64,000 nt of DNA from Nitrosospira briensis (GCF_900115125.1 NZ_FOVJ01000001.1:186001-250000); one strand, 5' to 3'. Shown: positions 1 to 9,679, counted from the first letter of the stretch. The notes: a model not told the origin generated them from the sequence alone. Translations and numbers: made by a program.

Positions 1-348
1 GGGGGAGATAACGTCATTACCGTGTTTATCACCAATTATGCCATGCCGCGTCATGAAATCTGCACGGTTTCGGTCCACGTGCAGCTGACCGGTGCGCCGC
101 GGCCGCTATCTTCGCGCCTGATACGCATCGATGAAGACAATGTAAATCCGAAGCGTGCCTGGCAGGAAATGGGCGAGCCTGAATACCTGAACCTGCGTGA
201 CGTAGAAACACTGCATTCCGCCTCGGTGCTGAATTCTGAGCCGTATCCGTTGCGCATCCTGGAAAACCGCCTGGATTTCGAAATCTCCATGCCGCCGCAA
301 TCGGTTGCGGCCATGAAAATCGAGTGTGCGCCCGGCAGCAAAAATTGA
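1..348 (+). CDS. GH39-like glycoside hydrolase, C-terminal end (partial)
   Basis: The frame is open from the first base of the window and ends with TGA at 346-348, so only the last 115 codons are visible. The sequence resembles the C-terminal beta-sandwich of family 39 glycosidases (beta-xylosidase type): an IDEDNVNPKRAWQEMGEPEY stretch, which in the family reads roughly as 'Asp-Glu-Asp-x-x-Asn-x-x-Arg-x-Trp-x-x-Met-Gly-x-Pro', followed by a closing MPPQSVAAMKIE strand of the kind that ends these enzymes. The catalytic barrel is outside the window, so activity and substrate cannot be judged. A glucoamylase-like gene follows 62 bp downstream on the same strand, which suggests a small carbohydrate-active cluster. 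Family assignment rests on motif memory only. Confidence 0.6.
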   Translation, partial: GGDNVITVFITNYAMPRHEICTVSVHVQLTGAPRPLSSRLIRIDEDNVNPKRAWQEMGEPEYLNLRDVETLHSASVLNSEPYPLRILENRLDFEISMPPQSVAAMKIECAPGSKN

Positions 349-410
349 AGAGTTCAGGACCAGGGGCGCGGGAAGCCGGATGAATTCGGTTCCATCGGAT
401 AAAACCGATC

Positions 411-1730
411 ATGCACATATCTGAGCCCATGGCCTCCAGACAATCCAGACAAGACGAGATGCTTTTGAATCTGCAGCAGGACTCGTTTGCATATTTCGTC
501 CACAAAACCAATCCCGCAAATGGACTTGTCCTTGACAAGTCGCACCCTGACTGGCCCGCAAGTATTGCCGCAGTGGGCCTCGCGCTTGCGGCTTATCCGG
601 TTGGAGTTGAACGCGGATTCATGACGCGGGAAGAGGCCGTGAAGCGTACGCTCACGGTTTTGAAGTTTTTCGCTAGCGCGCCCCATGGCCCCGAGCGCGA
701 TGCTACCGGGTACAAGGGGTTTTATTATCATTTCCTGGACATGAACACGGGAAGACGCGTCTGGAATTGCGAACTCTCCAGCGTCGATACGGCCTTCCTG
801 ATTGCCGGCATGCTCATTGCACTGGCTTACTACAAGCACGACACGGAGGAGGAAGCGGAAATCCGCAGGCTCGCCGATGAACTTTACAGGCGCGTTGATT
901 GGCAATGGATGCAGAACGGAGAGGCTGCGGTAAGCCATGGCTGGAAGCCCGAAAAAGGTTTTCTGCGTTATCGGTGGACAGGCTATGACGAGGCGCTGAT
1001 CATCTATCTGCTGGGGTTGGGCTCACCCACGCATCCATTATCGGACGAAAGCTATGCGGCATGGACCTCAACCTACAAGTGGAAAAAGATCTATGACATA
1101 GAGTTTCTTTATGCGGGACCATTATTCATTCACCAGTTGTCGCATGCATGGATCGATTTTCGCGGAATTCAGGATTCATTCATGCGTGCGCGCGGCAGCG
1201 ACTACTTCGCAAATTCTCGCTGCGCGACGCTCGTCCAGCAACGGTACGCGGCGCGTAATCCGCTCGAGTTCAAGCATTACAACGAGTATTGCTGGGGTAT
1301 AACTTCCAGCGACGGGCCGGGGCCTGTTACCCGGCAGGTGGACGGCATCCTTCGAGTTTTTTATGATTACATCGGCCGCGGCGCGCCCTACGGCCCGGAT
1401 GATGGCACATTGGCGCCGTGGGCAGTGGTCGCTTCCCTCCCGTTCGCACCCGATATCGTGCTCCCAACCATCGAGAATTACGAACGCATGAACTTGAGAG
1501 AAGCCCAGGAGTACGGCTATAAGGCTACGTTCAACCCCACCTTTCCGGTGGAACCGCACCACGAATTCGGATGGGTATCGCCCTATCACTTTGGTTTGAA
1601 CCAGGGACCCATCGTTATGATGATCGAAAATTATCGCTCCGGATTGCCGTGGTCACTGATGCGGCAATGCCCTTATCTTGTGACTGGCTTGCGCCGTGCG
1701 GGATTTCATGGCGGCTGGCTGGAAGGTTGA
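411..1730 (+). CDS. Glucoamylase-like domain protein (PF10091 type)
   Basis: A 439-residue protein without a visible signal peptide. It carries the conserved blocks of the glycoamylase-like family: a FYYHFLDMNTGRRVWNCELS block around residues 105-124, WGITSSDGPG near 295-304, APWAVVASLPFAP near 335-347 and FGWVSPYHFGLNQGPIVMMI near 388-407. Related enzymes adopt an (alpha/alpha)6 barrel, and some (family GH144) cut beta-1,2-glucans. The actual substrate here is unknown. The start at 411 has no clear Shine-Dalgarno sequence; residue 7 (position 429) is an alternative Met. The GH39-like fragment just upstream on the same strand suggests a shared role in glucan turnover, which is inference. Confidence 0.8.
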   Translation: MHISEPMASRQSRQDEMLLNLQQDSFAYFVHKTNPANGLVLDKSHPDWPASIAAVGLALAAYPVGVERGFMTREEAVKRTLTVLKFFASAPHGPERDATGYKGFYYHFLDMNTGRRVWNCELSSVDTAFLIAGMLIALAYYKHDTEEEAEIRRLADELYRRVDWQWMQNGEAAVSHGWKPEKGFLRYRWTGYDEALIIYLLGLGSPTHPLSDESYAAWTSTYKWKKIYDIEFLYAGPLFIHQLSHAWIDFRGIQDSFMRARGSDYFANSRCATLVQQRYAARNPLEFKHYNEYCWGITSSDGPGPVTRQVDGILRVFYDYIGRGAPYGPDDGTLAPWAVVASLPFAPDIVLPTIENYERMNLREAQEYGYKATFNPTFPVEPHHEFGWVSPYHFGLNQGPIVMMIENYRSGLPWSLMRQCPYLVTGLRRAGFHGGWLEG

Positions 1731-1877
1731 ACGTGCATCTTCACTGACCGGCTTGCGGTATGCGTCTTCGCAGCGTGCGGCTCCAAAGCAACAGGTTTTA
1801 TCGCCTCTAAAATTATGTATGCTAGCGAACGGAGTGAAACCGAGCTTCCATATAGCCTTGAGGTGGTAATAACCCAA

Positions 1878-1906
1878 TTGCGGTTTTCTTTATGAAACTG
1901 TAATGG
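1878..1906 (+). promoter_or_regulatory. Candidate sigma-70 promoter of the crystallin-like gene
   Basis: TTGCGG at 1878-1883, a 17-bp spacer, then TAATGG at 1901-1906, about 70 bp before the ATG at 1976. Spacing is ideal and both hexamers match the consensus at four positions. No experiment supports it. Confidence 0.3.
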
Positions 1907-1975
1907 ATCTCGCTTGGATGGCCATTAAATAACCGGCTCAGAGAGAGTCCTTTCACCGTTTTTTAGGAGGATGAT

Positions 1976-2491
1976 ATGAATAATCCAAAGATCTCCCGAA
2001 ACTTCCTGACCGCCCTCGCAGTAGTGTTCGTTATTTGCGCTGCTCCTGCTGTAAACGCGCAAGAGATGCCTGATAGACCGGTAATGAATAAAAAACCGGA
2101 ACCGGTAGAAAAGAAGTCGCAGTCTGGAACCAAAGACGGCAAGATAATTATCGAAGTCCCGGTATTGATGCTGGTTCCCATGAAGGTTTCAACTGATCTC
2201 GAAAACAAGGGGTGCTGGGTGAAGTTTTATGAAAAGAAAGATTATGAAGGAGACAGCCTGATGCTGTCGGGCCCCCTCAATTTGCCCCGGCTGGTAGGTC
2301 CATTTGGTGCGGATTGGGAAAACAAGGTTCGCAGCATTAAAACCGGACCCAAGACGAATGTCACCATCTATGACAATCGCGACTTCCGGGATCAGAACAA
2401 GTTTCTCGATCCGGGCTCGAACATTCCCGATATGTCGAAGCAAATGGGATTTTTTGACGACTTCCGGTCGATGATGCTCAGCTGCATATAA
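1976..2491 (+). CDS. Secreted beta/gamma-crystallin-like protein
   Basis: A 171-residue protein with an N-terminal signal peptide (hydrophobic core about residues 10-25, AVNA cleavage region, then QEMPD). A Lys/Glu/Pro-rich linker (about 33-57) leads to two Greek-key-like motifs in residues 78-171. Each starts with an aromatic beta strand (WVKFYEKKDYEGDS; VTIYDNRDFRDQNKF) and ends with a signature of the '[DN]-x-x-[RS]-S' kind (ENKVRSIKTG; FDDFRSMMLS). Such motifs often bind calcium. Cysteines occur only at the domain start (GCW) and penultimate position (SCI), so they could pair. The start is fixed by a strong AGGAGG at spacing 6. Likely periplasmic or secreted; function unknown. It stands alone and converges on the hydrolase gene. 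Confidence 0.75.
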   Translation: MNNPKISRNFLTALAVVFVICAAPAVNAQEMPDRPVMNKKPEPVEKKSQSGTKDGKIIIEVPVLMLVPMKVSTDLENKGCWVKFYEKKDYEGDSLMLSGPLNLPRLVGPFGADWENKVRSIKTGPKTNVTIYDNRDFRDQNKFLDPGSNIPDMSKQMGFFDDFRSMMLSCI

Positions 2492-2574
2492 AATATTGCG
2501 CGAGGCGATTCGCTGGGCGCGAGCCAGACAGGGTCGCTGCTGGGAAGCCGTTTCCTCCCCTTGTTCTACAGTTT

Positions 2575-3252
2575 TCAGGCTCGGCAGGAATTCAGAACGA
2601 CGTGTTTGAGAATATGCAGCCGGCGGTGAAAAAAATGTTCCGCCCTGGGGATCACGACGACGGGTAACTCCTGGGGTCCCGCCCAGTCCAGGACGCTGTT
2701 CAAGGGCACTACTTCGTCCTGGTCGCCATGGATGAGCAGGACCTCAGGCGTATGTTCAATGTCATGTTTAGCGCTCGGCTGTACGATATGGGGAGCGTTC
2801 AATCGCTGAACCGCCGGCGCGACCAATACGACTTTTTGCGGTTTGAGGCGTTGCGCCGCGTACGCCTGGATTGCTCCGCCGAAGGAAAAGCCCGCCAGCA
2901 ACAATGGCATAGGCGTACCAGCTTGCGTTGTGAATCGGCTCCTGATGGTTTCTACTACCGCAAGCACGTCCGCGGTTTCCCCCTCACCCGTGTCACTACC
3001 TGAGTTACGGGCGCCACCGCTTTGCCCCACGCCCCGAAAGTTGAATTTGACGGTTATAAATCCCAGCTCAAGAAAAGCCTTGAATAGGGTGTACACAACC
3101 TTGTTATTCATGGTTCCGTCATACAAGGGGTGGGGGTGCGCGACGACGGCAACACCGCGGGGGGAACTTGAATCCGGCTCGGCCAGAACCGTTTCCAGCC
3201 TTCCAGCCGGGCCGTCAAGGAACAATTTTTGGGGAATATGCGGATTCGGCAA
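2575..3252 (-). CDS. Alpha/beta hydrolase
   Basis: A 225-residue protein of the short alpha/beta-hydrolase type often annotated as dienelactone-hydrolase-like or KANL3/Tex30-like. It shows the HPHPLYDGTMNNKV oxyanion region (39-52), NFRGVGQSGG (71-80), the nucleophile elbow GFSFGG with Ser123, HGDQDEVVP with the acid at about Asp180, and His207 in AEHFFH. That completes a Ser-Asp-His triad. There is no signal peptide, so it is probably a cytoplasmic esterase or thioesterase; the substrate cannot be inferred. The gene lies 49 bp downstream of the ferredoxin gene on the same strand and may be cotranscribed with it. Confidence 0.85.
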   Translation of the reverse strand: MPNPHIPQKLFLDGPAGRLETVLAEPDSSSPRGVAVVAHPHPLYDGTMNNKVVYTLFKAFLELGFITVKFNFRGVGQSGGARNSGSDTGEGETADVLAVVETIRSRFTTQAGTPMPLLLAGFSFGGAIQAYAAQRLKPQKVVLVAPAVQRLNAPHIVQPSAKHDIEHTPEVLLIHGDQDEVVPLNSVLDWAGPQELPVVVIPRAEHFFHRRLHILKHVVLNSCRA

Positions 3253-3301
3253 TGTGCTCAGCCAGGTAATTGGATAGTATATTCGCAGAGCCCACGCGGC
3301 C

Positions 3302-3613
3302 TTAAATGCGCAGTCGCTCTACCACGCGTCCGTTTTTCAGATGCTCCTCGATGATCTCGTCGATATCTTCCTTGTCCACATACGTGTACCAGACGTCTTC
3401 CGGGTAAACCACGATAACAGGACCTTCATTGCAACGGTCGAGGCAGCCGGCATTGTTAATCCGTATTCTCTTGCCCTTGCTATCGAGTTTAAGCGATTTA
3501 ATGCGTTCTTTGGCGTAATCACGTATGGCCTGGGCTCCAAAATTATTGCAGCACAATGCTCCCGCTTCACGCTGATTCACGCAAAAAAATACATGCCTTT
3601 GGTAGTAGCTCAT
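3302..3613 (-). CDS. Thioredoxin-like (2Fe-2S) ferredoxin
   Basis: A 103-residue protein starting MSYYQRHVFFC. Four cysteines, Cys11, Cys21/22, Cys57 and Cys61, are spaced like the 2Fe-2S ligands of thioredoxin-fold ferredoxins (NuoE / Clostridium pasteurianum type). The block NAGCLDRCNEGP is typical of the proteobacterial version encoded near housekeeping hydrolases. It ends with the acidic KEDIDEIIEEHLKNG helix. A longer reading frame begins at 3676, but the extra 21 residues lack family similarity, so the internal Met at 3613 was chosen. Its electron-transfer partner is not known. Confidence 0.85.
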   Translation of the reverse strand: MSYYQRHVFFCVNQREAGALCCNNFGAQAIRDYAKERIKSLKLDSKGKRIRINNAGCLDRCNEGPVIVVYPEDVWYTYVDKEDIDEIIEEHLKNGRVVERLRI

Positions 3614-3978
3614 GAAAGTTTTCGAGGAAAGGGATGAATAAAAATTATACCGAACAACGCCGGTGGCGGGCGGCATACTGATCAGTTTACACTAAAGCGG
3701 CCTTCGCTTATTCACCGTCCCACACCAGAGAGTAAAGGTTGGGGTATGCAAAGTCACGTATATCGGACGGTGGAAATAACACCGGAATGGTTGTGGAGTG
3801 CCTTGGTCCGCGCCTGCCAGCCAGAAATTTCGAAGCTTATCACCGCATCCGCAACTGCCATTCCGTAGCGAACTCACCAAGAGGTGAAGGCCAAGTGATG
3901 CAAAAAGTCGTTTGTATCAAAAGGCTAAACTGAAAAATACGCCGCCAATTGCTGGATTCAGGTTTAATGTTCCTCCTC
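3614..3978. other. Intergenic stretch without a supported gene
   Basis: About 365 bp lie between the ferredoxin start and the end of the polyamine operon. I see only short chance frames and a weak 5-bp hairpin near 3693-3708 with no following T-run. The ferredoxin promoter must be here, but no convincing -35/-10 pair was found. Confidence 0.5.
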
Positions 3979-5100
3979 CTATCTCAATTTTATTTCTGTC
4001 CACAAACGGCTTAGCCGCCGCCGCTGCCTGCGATCCAGGTCATGCAACATTTCAAGCCGGGAGAGCGTTTCGGTGTCCGGGAATATCGCCTCGTTGTCTG
4101 CTATTTCCGGCCGTATATACTGCATTGCATCCGTATTGGGATTGCCGGAACCGATTAGGTTGGTGAGTTCGGCGGAATTTTTTCCGTCGAGCATGAAATT
4201 CATGAATTGATGGGCAAGGCCGGGACGGTTCCCGCTTTGGGGGAGCACCATGCTGTCGAGCGCCAGAACCGCGCCTTCCTTTGGTGTCGAGTAGCCGATC
4301 TTGAACCGCCGTCCGGTCCGTTTTGCATCGAGCGCCGCCTGAAACATGTCGTTGGAATAACCGTGCGCCAGCCACAGATTGCCTACAGCCAGTTCCTTGA
4401 TATAACTGGTATTGCTGAAAGCTGCCCAGTAGGGCTTGGCGCGGACGATGAGGTCCGCAGCCTCCTTCCAGTGTTTCTCGTCGGCATCGTTAACCGAATA
4501 GCCGAGGTATTTCAGCGCGGCCGCCATCAGTTCGCGCTGACTATCGAGCACGGTCACTCGTCCCTTGATTTTTTCGAGGTATTTTGGCTCGAAAATGATT
4601 GCCCAGGTGTCGGTGGGAAGGCCGAGTTCCTTTATCTTCTCCTGATTGAAGCCGAGCAGGGTAAGGGTATAGGCATAAGGTACGGAATATTTATTGCCGG
4701 GATCGAAGGCAGTGTCGAGATACGCCGGATTGATATTCCTGAGGTTGGGTAAAAGTGATTTATCCAGTGGCCTCAGCGCACCCTGTCGAATCAGGGTGTC
4801 CATCGCATTTCCGGTGGGAACGATGAGATCATACCCCGCCGCCCCCGCCGCGAGCTTCGCCAGCATTTCCTCATTATCCGAATAATAATCCTGCGCAAGT
4901 TCGCAATTGCAGAACTCCTCGAAACGATCCACTGTTTCCGGCGCAATGTAATTATTCCAGTTAAATAGATGCAGAACGTTTCCGGTAGCGCGGGCCGTGT
5001 TCTGGTCGCGTTTGGCACAACCCGCGGAGAGCAGTACGAGCCATGCGAGCAGGAATAAGAGCGACACCAGCGGCATTGGGGAACGGCGCTGAGGCTTCAT
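3979..5100 (-). CDS. potD: Polyamine ABC transporter substrate-binding lipoprotein
   Basis: A 373-residue periplasmic binding protein of the PotD/PotF family. A lipoprotein signal ends in LLSAGC with lipidated Cys28. The mature part opens with the family strand LHLFNWNNYIAPETVDRFEE, and later has YDLIVPTGNAMDTLIRQG and the IGSGNPNTDA loop. It should capture spermidine or putrescine outside the inner membrane. The gene overlaps the permease gene upstream by 4 bp (5097-5100), so it is the last gene of a four-gene operon (potA-potB-potC-potD order). PotD versus PotF cannot be settled by eye. Confidence 0.88.
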   Translation of the reverse strand: MKPQRRSPMPLVSLLFLLAWLVLLSAGCAKRDQNTARATGNVLHLFNWNNYIAPETVDRFEEFCNCELAQDYYSDNEEMLAKLAAGAAGYDLIVPTGNAMDTLIRQGALRPLDKSLLPNLRNINPAYLDTAFDPGNKYSVPYAYTLTLLGFNQEKIKELGLPTDTWAIIFEPKYLEKIKGRVTVLDSQRELMAAALKYLGYSVNDADEKHWKEAADLIVRAKPYWAAFSNTSYIKELAVGNLWLAHGYSNDMFQAALDAKRTGRRFKIGYSTPKEGAVLALDSMVLPQSGNRPGLAHQFMNFMLDGKNSAELTNLIGSGNPNTDAMQYIRPEIADNEAIFPDTETLSRLEMLHDLDRRQRRRLSRLWTEIKLR

Positions 5101-5897
5101 TTTCCCGCTTTGTCGGGCGACATGGTTCTGGCTGAAGCGCGTGCTTCCAGCCGCGCCGCGATTGTGATCATGATCAGCGTGAGCAGCATCAATAATGTGG
5201 AAATCGCGTTCACTTCCGGTGTTACCGCAACCTTTATCATCGTATAGATCTGGATGGGTAGAATCGGTTCGCCTACGCCCTTGGTAAAGAAGGTTATGAC
5301 AAAATCATCAATGGACAAGGTAAACGACATCAGGGCACCTGCTACCACGGCGGGCATGATAAGCGGCAATGTGACAAGACGAAAAGTTTGCCATGGAGAC
5401 GCGCCAAGGTCCCGAGCCGCTTCGAAGATGTTCTCATCCATGCCCTCGAGCCGCGCGCGCACGATAATCGCCACGAAGCCGATACAGAATGTGGTATGCG
5501 CGATGATGATGGAGACCATACCAAGCGTCAAATTCAGGACTTGCAGGAAAAATAACAATAACGATACGCCCAGCAGGATTTCTGGCATTGCCACGGGCGT
5601 GAATACCAGTACCGGCAATACCTTGAGCTTGTACCGGTGTATTGCCAGGCCCGCCATTGTTCCGAGCAGGGTCGCGCTAAAGCTGGCGCTGAGTGCGATG
5701 ATCAGCGAGTTGCGCGCGGCTGTAAGCATTTCGGTGTTGTTGAACAGCGCCTTATACCAGAAAAGCGTAAAGCCTACCCATTCTGCATTCAGCCGGGAGT
5801 CATTGAACGAATACAGAACCACGATGGCGAGCGGAATGTACAGAAAGGCGTAAATCAGGGCGGCCAGGGACCAGAGCCAGATATTGCTGCGGCCCAT
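5097..5897 (-). CDS. potC: Polyamine ABC transporter permease (PotC/PotI)
   Basis: An inner-membrane permease with about six membrane segments and the EAA loop that contacts the ATPase (MDENIFEAARDLGASPWQTF). MGRSNIWLW at 5897 is the preferred start. The frame extends upstream to 5945, but those 16 residues are charged and lie inside the preceding permease gene. The chosen ATG starts one base beyond the stop codon of the other permease and follows an AGGGAA sequence. It forms the transmembrane heterodimer with the permease encoded just upstream. Confidence 0.88.
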   Translation of the reverse strand: MGRSNIWLWSLAALIYAFLYIPLAIVVLYSFNDSRLNAEWVGFTLFWYKALFNNTEMLTAARNSLIIALSASFSATLLGTMAGLAIHRYKLKVLPVLVFTPVAMPEILLGVSLLLFFLQVLNLTLGMVSIIIAHTTFCIGFVAIIVRARLEGMDENIFEAARDLGASPWQTFRLVTLPLIMPAVVAGALMSFTLSIDDFVITFFTKGVGEPILPIQIYTMIKVAVTPEVNAISTLLMLLTLIMITIAARLEARASARTMSPDKAGK

Positions 5898-5898
5898 G

Positions 5899-6843
5899 CT
5901 AAACCGTTCCCTGGCGGGTGGCGAAGCGCGAGAACCATGTTGCAAGCCCGGCTATGGACAGCACGGCCAGTGTCAGCATGATCGACAGCACTGAACCAAA
6001 AGGCCAGTCGCGGGTACCGAGGAATTGGTCCTTGATGAGGTTGCCTATGAGTATGTCGCCCGTGCCGCCGAGTATTTCGGGCACCGCGAACATGCCGAGC
6101 ACCGGAATGAACACCAGTGCCGAACCTGAAAATACGCCGGGTAGAGACAGCGGCCAGGTAACCCGCCAGAAGCGCTGCCAGGCATTGGCACCCAGATCCT
6201 GGGCTGCATTGAGAAGCGAAGGGTCGTGCTTTTCGAGATTGGTGTAAAGAGGCAGCACCATAAAGGGCAGGTGGACATATACCATGCCTACCAATACCGC
6301 GAATGGCGAGAACAGCAATGTGATGGGCGCAATCCCGAATATGCCTAGAACAGCATTGATGAAATGGCTAAGCCCGGATTCCGGCCCAAGAATAATCATC
6401 CATGCATATATGCGGATAAGAAAATTGCTGGCGAATGGCAGCACCACCAGCAGCACCATCAAATTGCGAAAACGTTTTTCACTGCGTGCGATCAGCATGG
6501 CCAGCGGGTAAGCCATGACGAGGCAGATCAAGGTGGTGGCTGACGCCATAAGGAAGGATTTAAGGAAAATTTTCGCGTAGAGAACGTCGCTGAAAAAGAA
6601 TTGATAGGCTTCGGACGTGATCCCGTATTCGCCAATGGTCATGTCCTCCGGCGCAGTAATAGGTGCCAGGCCTCCAAACTCGCCCGGAAAGCGGAATGAG
6701 GTGAGGATCATGATCAGGCTGGGAGCAACGAAGAATACCAGCAGGAACAATAGTGGCGGCCCGCCTACGAGAAACCTGGCAATGCGCGCGTCTTTGGTTT
6801 CTCCTTTAACTCCTTTAATCATTGAGAAAGATTCCGGCATCAT
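5899..6843 (-). CDS. potB: Polyamine ABC transporter permease (PotB/PotH)
   Basis: A 314-residue permease with six predicted membrane segments, a periplasmic stretch after the first segment (about 50-95), and the EAA loop LLNAAQDLGANAWQRFWRVT. It belongs to the binding-protein-dependent permease family with the potC product. The annotated start overlaps the end of potA by 29 bp; Met8 at 6822 would overlap by only 8 bp and is also possible. The tight overlaps imply translational coupling in the operon. Confidence 0.87.
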   Translation of the reverse strand: MMPESFSMIKGVKGETKDARIARFLVGGPPLLFLLVFFVAPSLIMILTSFRFPGEFGGLAPITAPEDMTIGEYGITSEAYQFFFSDVLYAKIFLKSFLMASATTLICLVMAYPLAMLIARSEKRFRNLMVLLVVLPFASNFLIRIYAWMIILGPESGLSHFINAVLGIFGIAPITLLFSPFAVLVGMVYVHLPFMVLPLYTNLEKHDPSLLNAAQDLGANAWQRFWRVTWPLSLPGVFSGSALVFIPVLGMFAVPEILGGTGDILIGNLIKDQFLGTRDWPFGSVLSIMLTLAVLSIAGLATWFSRFATRQGTV

Positions 6844-7900
6844 GGCGCCACGACACGCCTACCTGATCCCCTACCTCGAAAAACTTGGCCCTTCCGGGCG
6901 CTGAATTAGGCAGCAAGGCTTCGATATAGGCGCCGTTCGAAAGCTCAACGATATAAGTAGTGACATCTCCCACATACAGAAAGTCGTGTACCTTGCCAGG
7001 GAAATGGTTCTTCAAACGCGGCTCATCCGAAAGATGGGATATCCGGACCTGTTCAGGGCGAATCGCCATTACGCCGGTATCGCCGGTTTTTACGCCCGCT
7101 TTGCCGACGGCGGTCACTTCCCCTAATTCCTTCACGTCGAGTTTCAAATGAGAAGGCGCAGCTTCCACAACCTGTGCACTCATCATGCTGATCTTGCCGA
7201 TGAAATCGGCAACGAAACGATTTCGTGGAAAACTGTAGATTCTGGAGGGTTCGTCGATCTGTTCAACAATGCCATGATTCATTACCGCGATGCGATGCGA
7301 CAGTGCCAGTGCTTCATCCTGGGCATGAGTCACAAAAACAAACGTGACCCCCAGTTCTTTCTGAAGATTAATGAGTTCGATCTGCATCTCTTCGCGCAGT
7401 TTGGCGTCGAGCGCGCCCAGCGGTTCGTCCAGCAACAGCAGCCGTGGGCGGTTCACCAATCCTCTCGCGAATGCCACCCGCTGCTTCTGCCCACCCGACA
7501 ACTCATGGGGAAAACGATTGCCAAAACTCGGCAAGCGTACGCTTTCCAGCGCCTCGCCGACTCTGGTTTTTATTTCCTGCGTTGCCTTGCCTGCCATCTT
7601 GAGCGGAAAAGCGATATTGTCCGCTACCGTCATGTGCGGAAACAGCGCATAGGTCTGGAATACGGTATGGACCGGGCGTTTTTCGGGCGGTGTGCCGACC
7701 ATATCATTTCCATCCAGTAGAATCTGACCTGAATCGGGAAGATCAAATCCGGCTATCATGCGTAATAGCGTCGTTTTGCCACAACCGGATGGCCCGAGCA
7801 ATGTGAAGAACTCACCGGCCTTTACACTGATGCTGACATTATCCACAGCGGTGTAGTTGCTGAAACGCCGCGTTACATTACGAATTTCCAGAAGCGCCAT
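6815..7900 (-). CDS. potA: Polyamine ABC transporter ATP-binding protein
   Basis: A 361-residue ABC ATPase and first gene of the operon. Walker A is GPSGCGKTT (about 36-44), the Q loop follows in VFQTYALFPHM, the ABC signature is LSGGQKQR, and Walker B is LLLLDEPLGALD with the H loop in FVTHAQDEAL. Residues from about 240 form the TOBE-type regulatory domain, including VMAIRPEQVRIS, as in PotA, PotG and other CUT1/polyamine ATPases. It energises import by the two permeases downstream. Confidence 0.9.
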   Translation of the reverse strand: MALLEIRNVTRRFSNYTAVDNVSISVKAGEFFTLLGPSGCGKTTLLRMIAGFDLPDSGQILLDGNDMVGTPPEKRPVHTVFQTYALFPHMTVADNIAFPLKMAGKATQEIKTRVGEALESVRLPSFGNRFPHELSGGQKQRVAFARGLVNRPRLLLLDEPLGALDAKLREEMQIELINLQKELGVTFVFVTHAQDEALALSHRIAVMNHGIVEQIDEPSRIYSFPRNRFVADFIGKISMMSAQVVEAAPSHLKLDVKELGEVTAVGKAGVKTGDTGVMAIRPEQVRISHLSDEPRLKNHFPGKVHDFLYVGDVTTYIVELSNGAYIEALLPNSAPGRAKFFEVGDQVGVSWRHDAGIFLND

Positions 7901-8164
7901 TGTCCTGCCGGATAAAAGGTAAAAAGCGGAGATTTTACCAAATTTCGTTCACGGATTGACCGGGCCTCACAGCCTGGGTTGTTATGCTGGAGGGTGTCTC
8001 TCGGGGAAGAGAGGGGCGGGCAGTTTATCGTTTCTTAGGGAAGGGTGCAGGTGTCGCTGAATTGTTGACGAAGGGGCAACTGGTCGTAAAACGCGCGAGC
8101 TATCCATTATTTTCCCAAACTCAGGTAATACAGACGGAAGAGGGCGAAAAAATTTATTCAAACC

Positions 8165-9679
8165 TTAGACCCATAACTGCCACAGCATTGCCACCGTCAG
8201 CAACACTATAAGGATGGAAAACAAGATGTTCTGGCGCCTTTTTTCGACGATAAACTGATCCATCTTTTCTTCCAGCCCGCTCGTACGGACTTCCATCAAG
8301 GCATGATGCATCAAACGTGGAAACTGCGGCATGATTACCGCCCAGCTCGATGCTTCCTTCTGTAGCCGGCGACTGAATCCGCGCCAGCCAAGCTGTTCGG
8401 CCATCCAGTTTTCCAGGTACGGCTTCGCCGTTGTCCACAAATCGAGATCGGGATCGAGATCGCGCCCCATCCCTTCTATATTCAGCAGGGTTTTTTGTAA
8501 CATTACCAGTTGCGGCTGGATTTCCACGTTGAACTGGCGCGAGGTCTGGAACAGACGCAGCAGTACACGGCCAAAGGAAATTTCTTTCAACGGCTTGTCA
8601 AAGATGGGTTCGCATACGGCGCGGATGGCGGTTTCGAAATCGTTGACACGCGTGTCTTTCGGCGCCCATCCCGCCTCGACGTGGGCTTCCGCCACACGCT
8701 TGTAGTCGCGTCTGAAAAAAGCAAGAAAGTTTTGTGCCAGATAATTCTTGTCCCCGTCGGTGAGCGTTCCCATTATGCCGAAATCGACCGCAATATAACG
8801 CCCGTCGTGCCCAACGAAGATATTGCCGGGATGCATATCGGCGTGAAAATAACCGTCGCGGAATACCTGAGTGAAAAAAATTTCTACTCCGACGCGAGCC
8901 AGTCGCGGAATATCTATTCCCTGCTCCCGTAGCACATCCACATGACTGATGGGGGTGCCTTTTACACGTTGCATTACCATCACACCGGAATAGCAATAGT
9001 CCCAGTAAACTTCCGGTACCAGGAGCAGCGGCGAATCCATAAAATTGCGGCGCAACTGGCTGCAGTTGGATGCCTCTCGCATGAGATCCAGTTCGTCATC
9101 CAGATGGCGCGCGAATTCGGTCACGACTTCGCGGGGCTTCAGCCGTTTGCCATCCGGCCACAGTGCCTCAACCAGGAGCGCGCCGGATTCCATCAATGCG
9201 ATATCATGTGCAATCACCGGGGCGATGCCGGGCCGCAGCACTTTCACAGCAACCTCGGTGCCATCATGCAACACGGCCAGATGAACCTGGGCAACGGATG
9301 CGCTGGCTACCGGTTCGGCATCGAATATCAGGAAGACTTCGTTGACCGGCTTTCCATAAATCTGTTCCAGTGTAGACAGGGCAAGGCTGGATGGAAATGG
9401 CGGAACTTGATCCTGCAGCTTGGCCAGCTCATCGGCAATATCCGGCGGCAGAAGGTCGCGGCGTGTGGAAAGCATCTGCCCGAACTTGACAAAGATAGGG
9501 CCAAGCGCTTCCAGAGCCAGACGAAGGCGCTCGCCTCGCGCTCTATCCAGCTTTCGCCAGAATGTGGCCATCCTGACGACGGGTCGTACCAGACGCAATC
9601 GTTCATGGCCCAGAAAAAATTCATCAAGACCAAAACGAAATGCTATCGAGAGTATTTTGAGAAGACGAAAGAAACGCAT
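8165..9679 (-). CDS. ubiB: UbiB, ubiquinone biosynthesis kinase-like protein
   Basis: A 504-residue member of the ABC1/ADCK/UbiB atypical kinase family, needed for ubiquinone biosynthesis. It has the invariant KxGQ motif ([17 protein letters not shown], about 64-80), the Ala-rich loop [12 protein letters not shown], the catalytic-loop region [15 protein letters not shown] and the metal-binding VDFGIMG. Hydrophobic C-terminal residues 483-503 give the membrane anchor. Length is typical of the family. It lies 69 bp downstream of ubiJ on the same strand; ubiE, the usual third gene, is not in the neighbourhood. Confidence 0.93.
   Translation of the reverse strand: MRFFRLLKILSIAFRFGLDEFFLGHERLRLVRPVVRMATFWRKLDRARGERLRLALEALGPIFVKFGQMLSTRRDLLPPDIADELAKLQDQVPPFPSSLALSTLEQIYGKPVNEVFLIFDAEPVASASVAQVHLAVLHDGTEVAVKVLRPGIAPVIAHDIALMESGALLVEALWPDGKRLKPREVVTEFARHLDDELDLMREASNCSQLRRNFMDSPLLLVPEVYWDYCYSGVMVMQRVKGTPISHVDVLREQGIDIPRLARVGVEIFFTQVFRDGYFHADMHPGNIFVGHDGRYIAVDFGIMGTLTDGDKNYLAQNFLAFFRRDYKRVAEAHVEAGWAPKDTRVNDFETAIRAVCEPIFDKPLKEISFGRVLLRLFQTSRQFNVEIQPQLVMLQKTLLNIEGMGRDLDPDLDLWTTAKPYLENWMAEQLGWRGFSRRLQKEASSWAVIMPQFPRLMHHALMEVRTSGLEEKMDQFIVEKRRQNILFSILIVLLTVAMLWQLWV

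Noticed and set aside
3739-3933. Plus-strand frame upstream of the ferredoxin gene
   Set aside because: No ribosome binding site and no family resemblance; likely chance.
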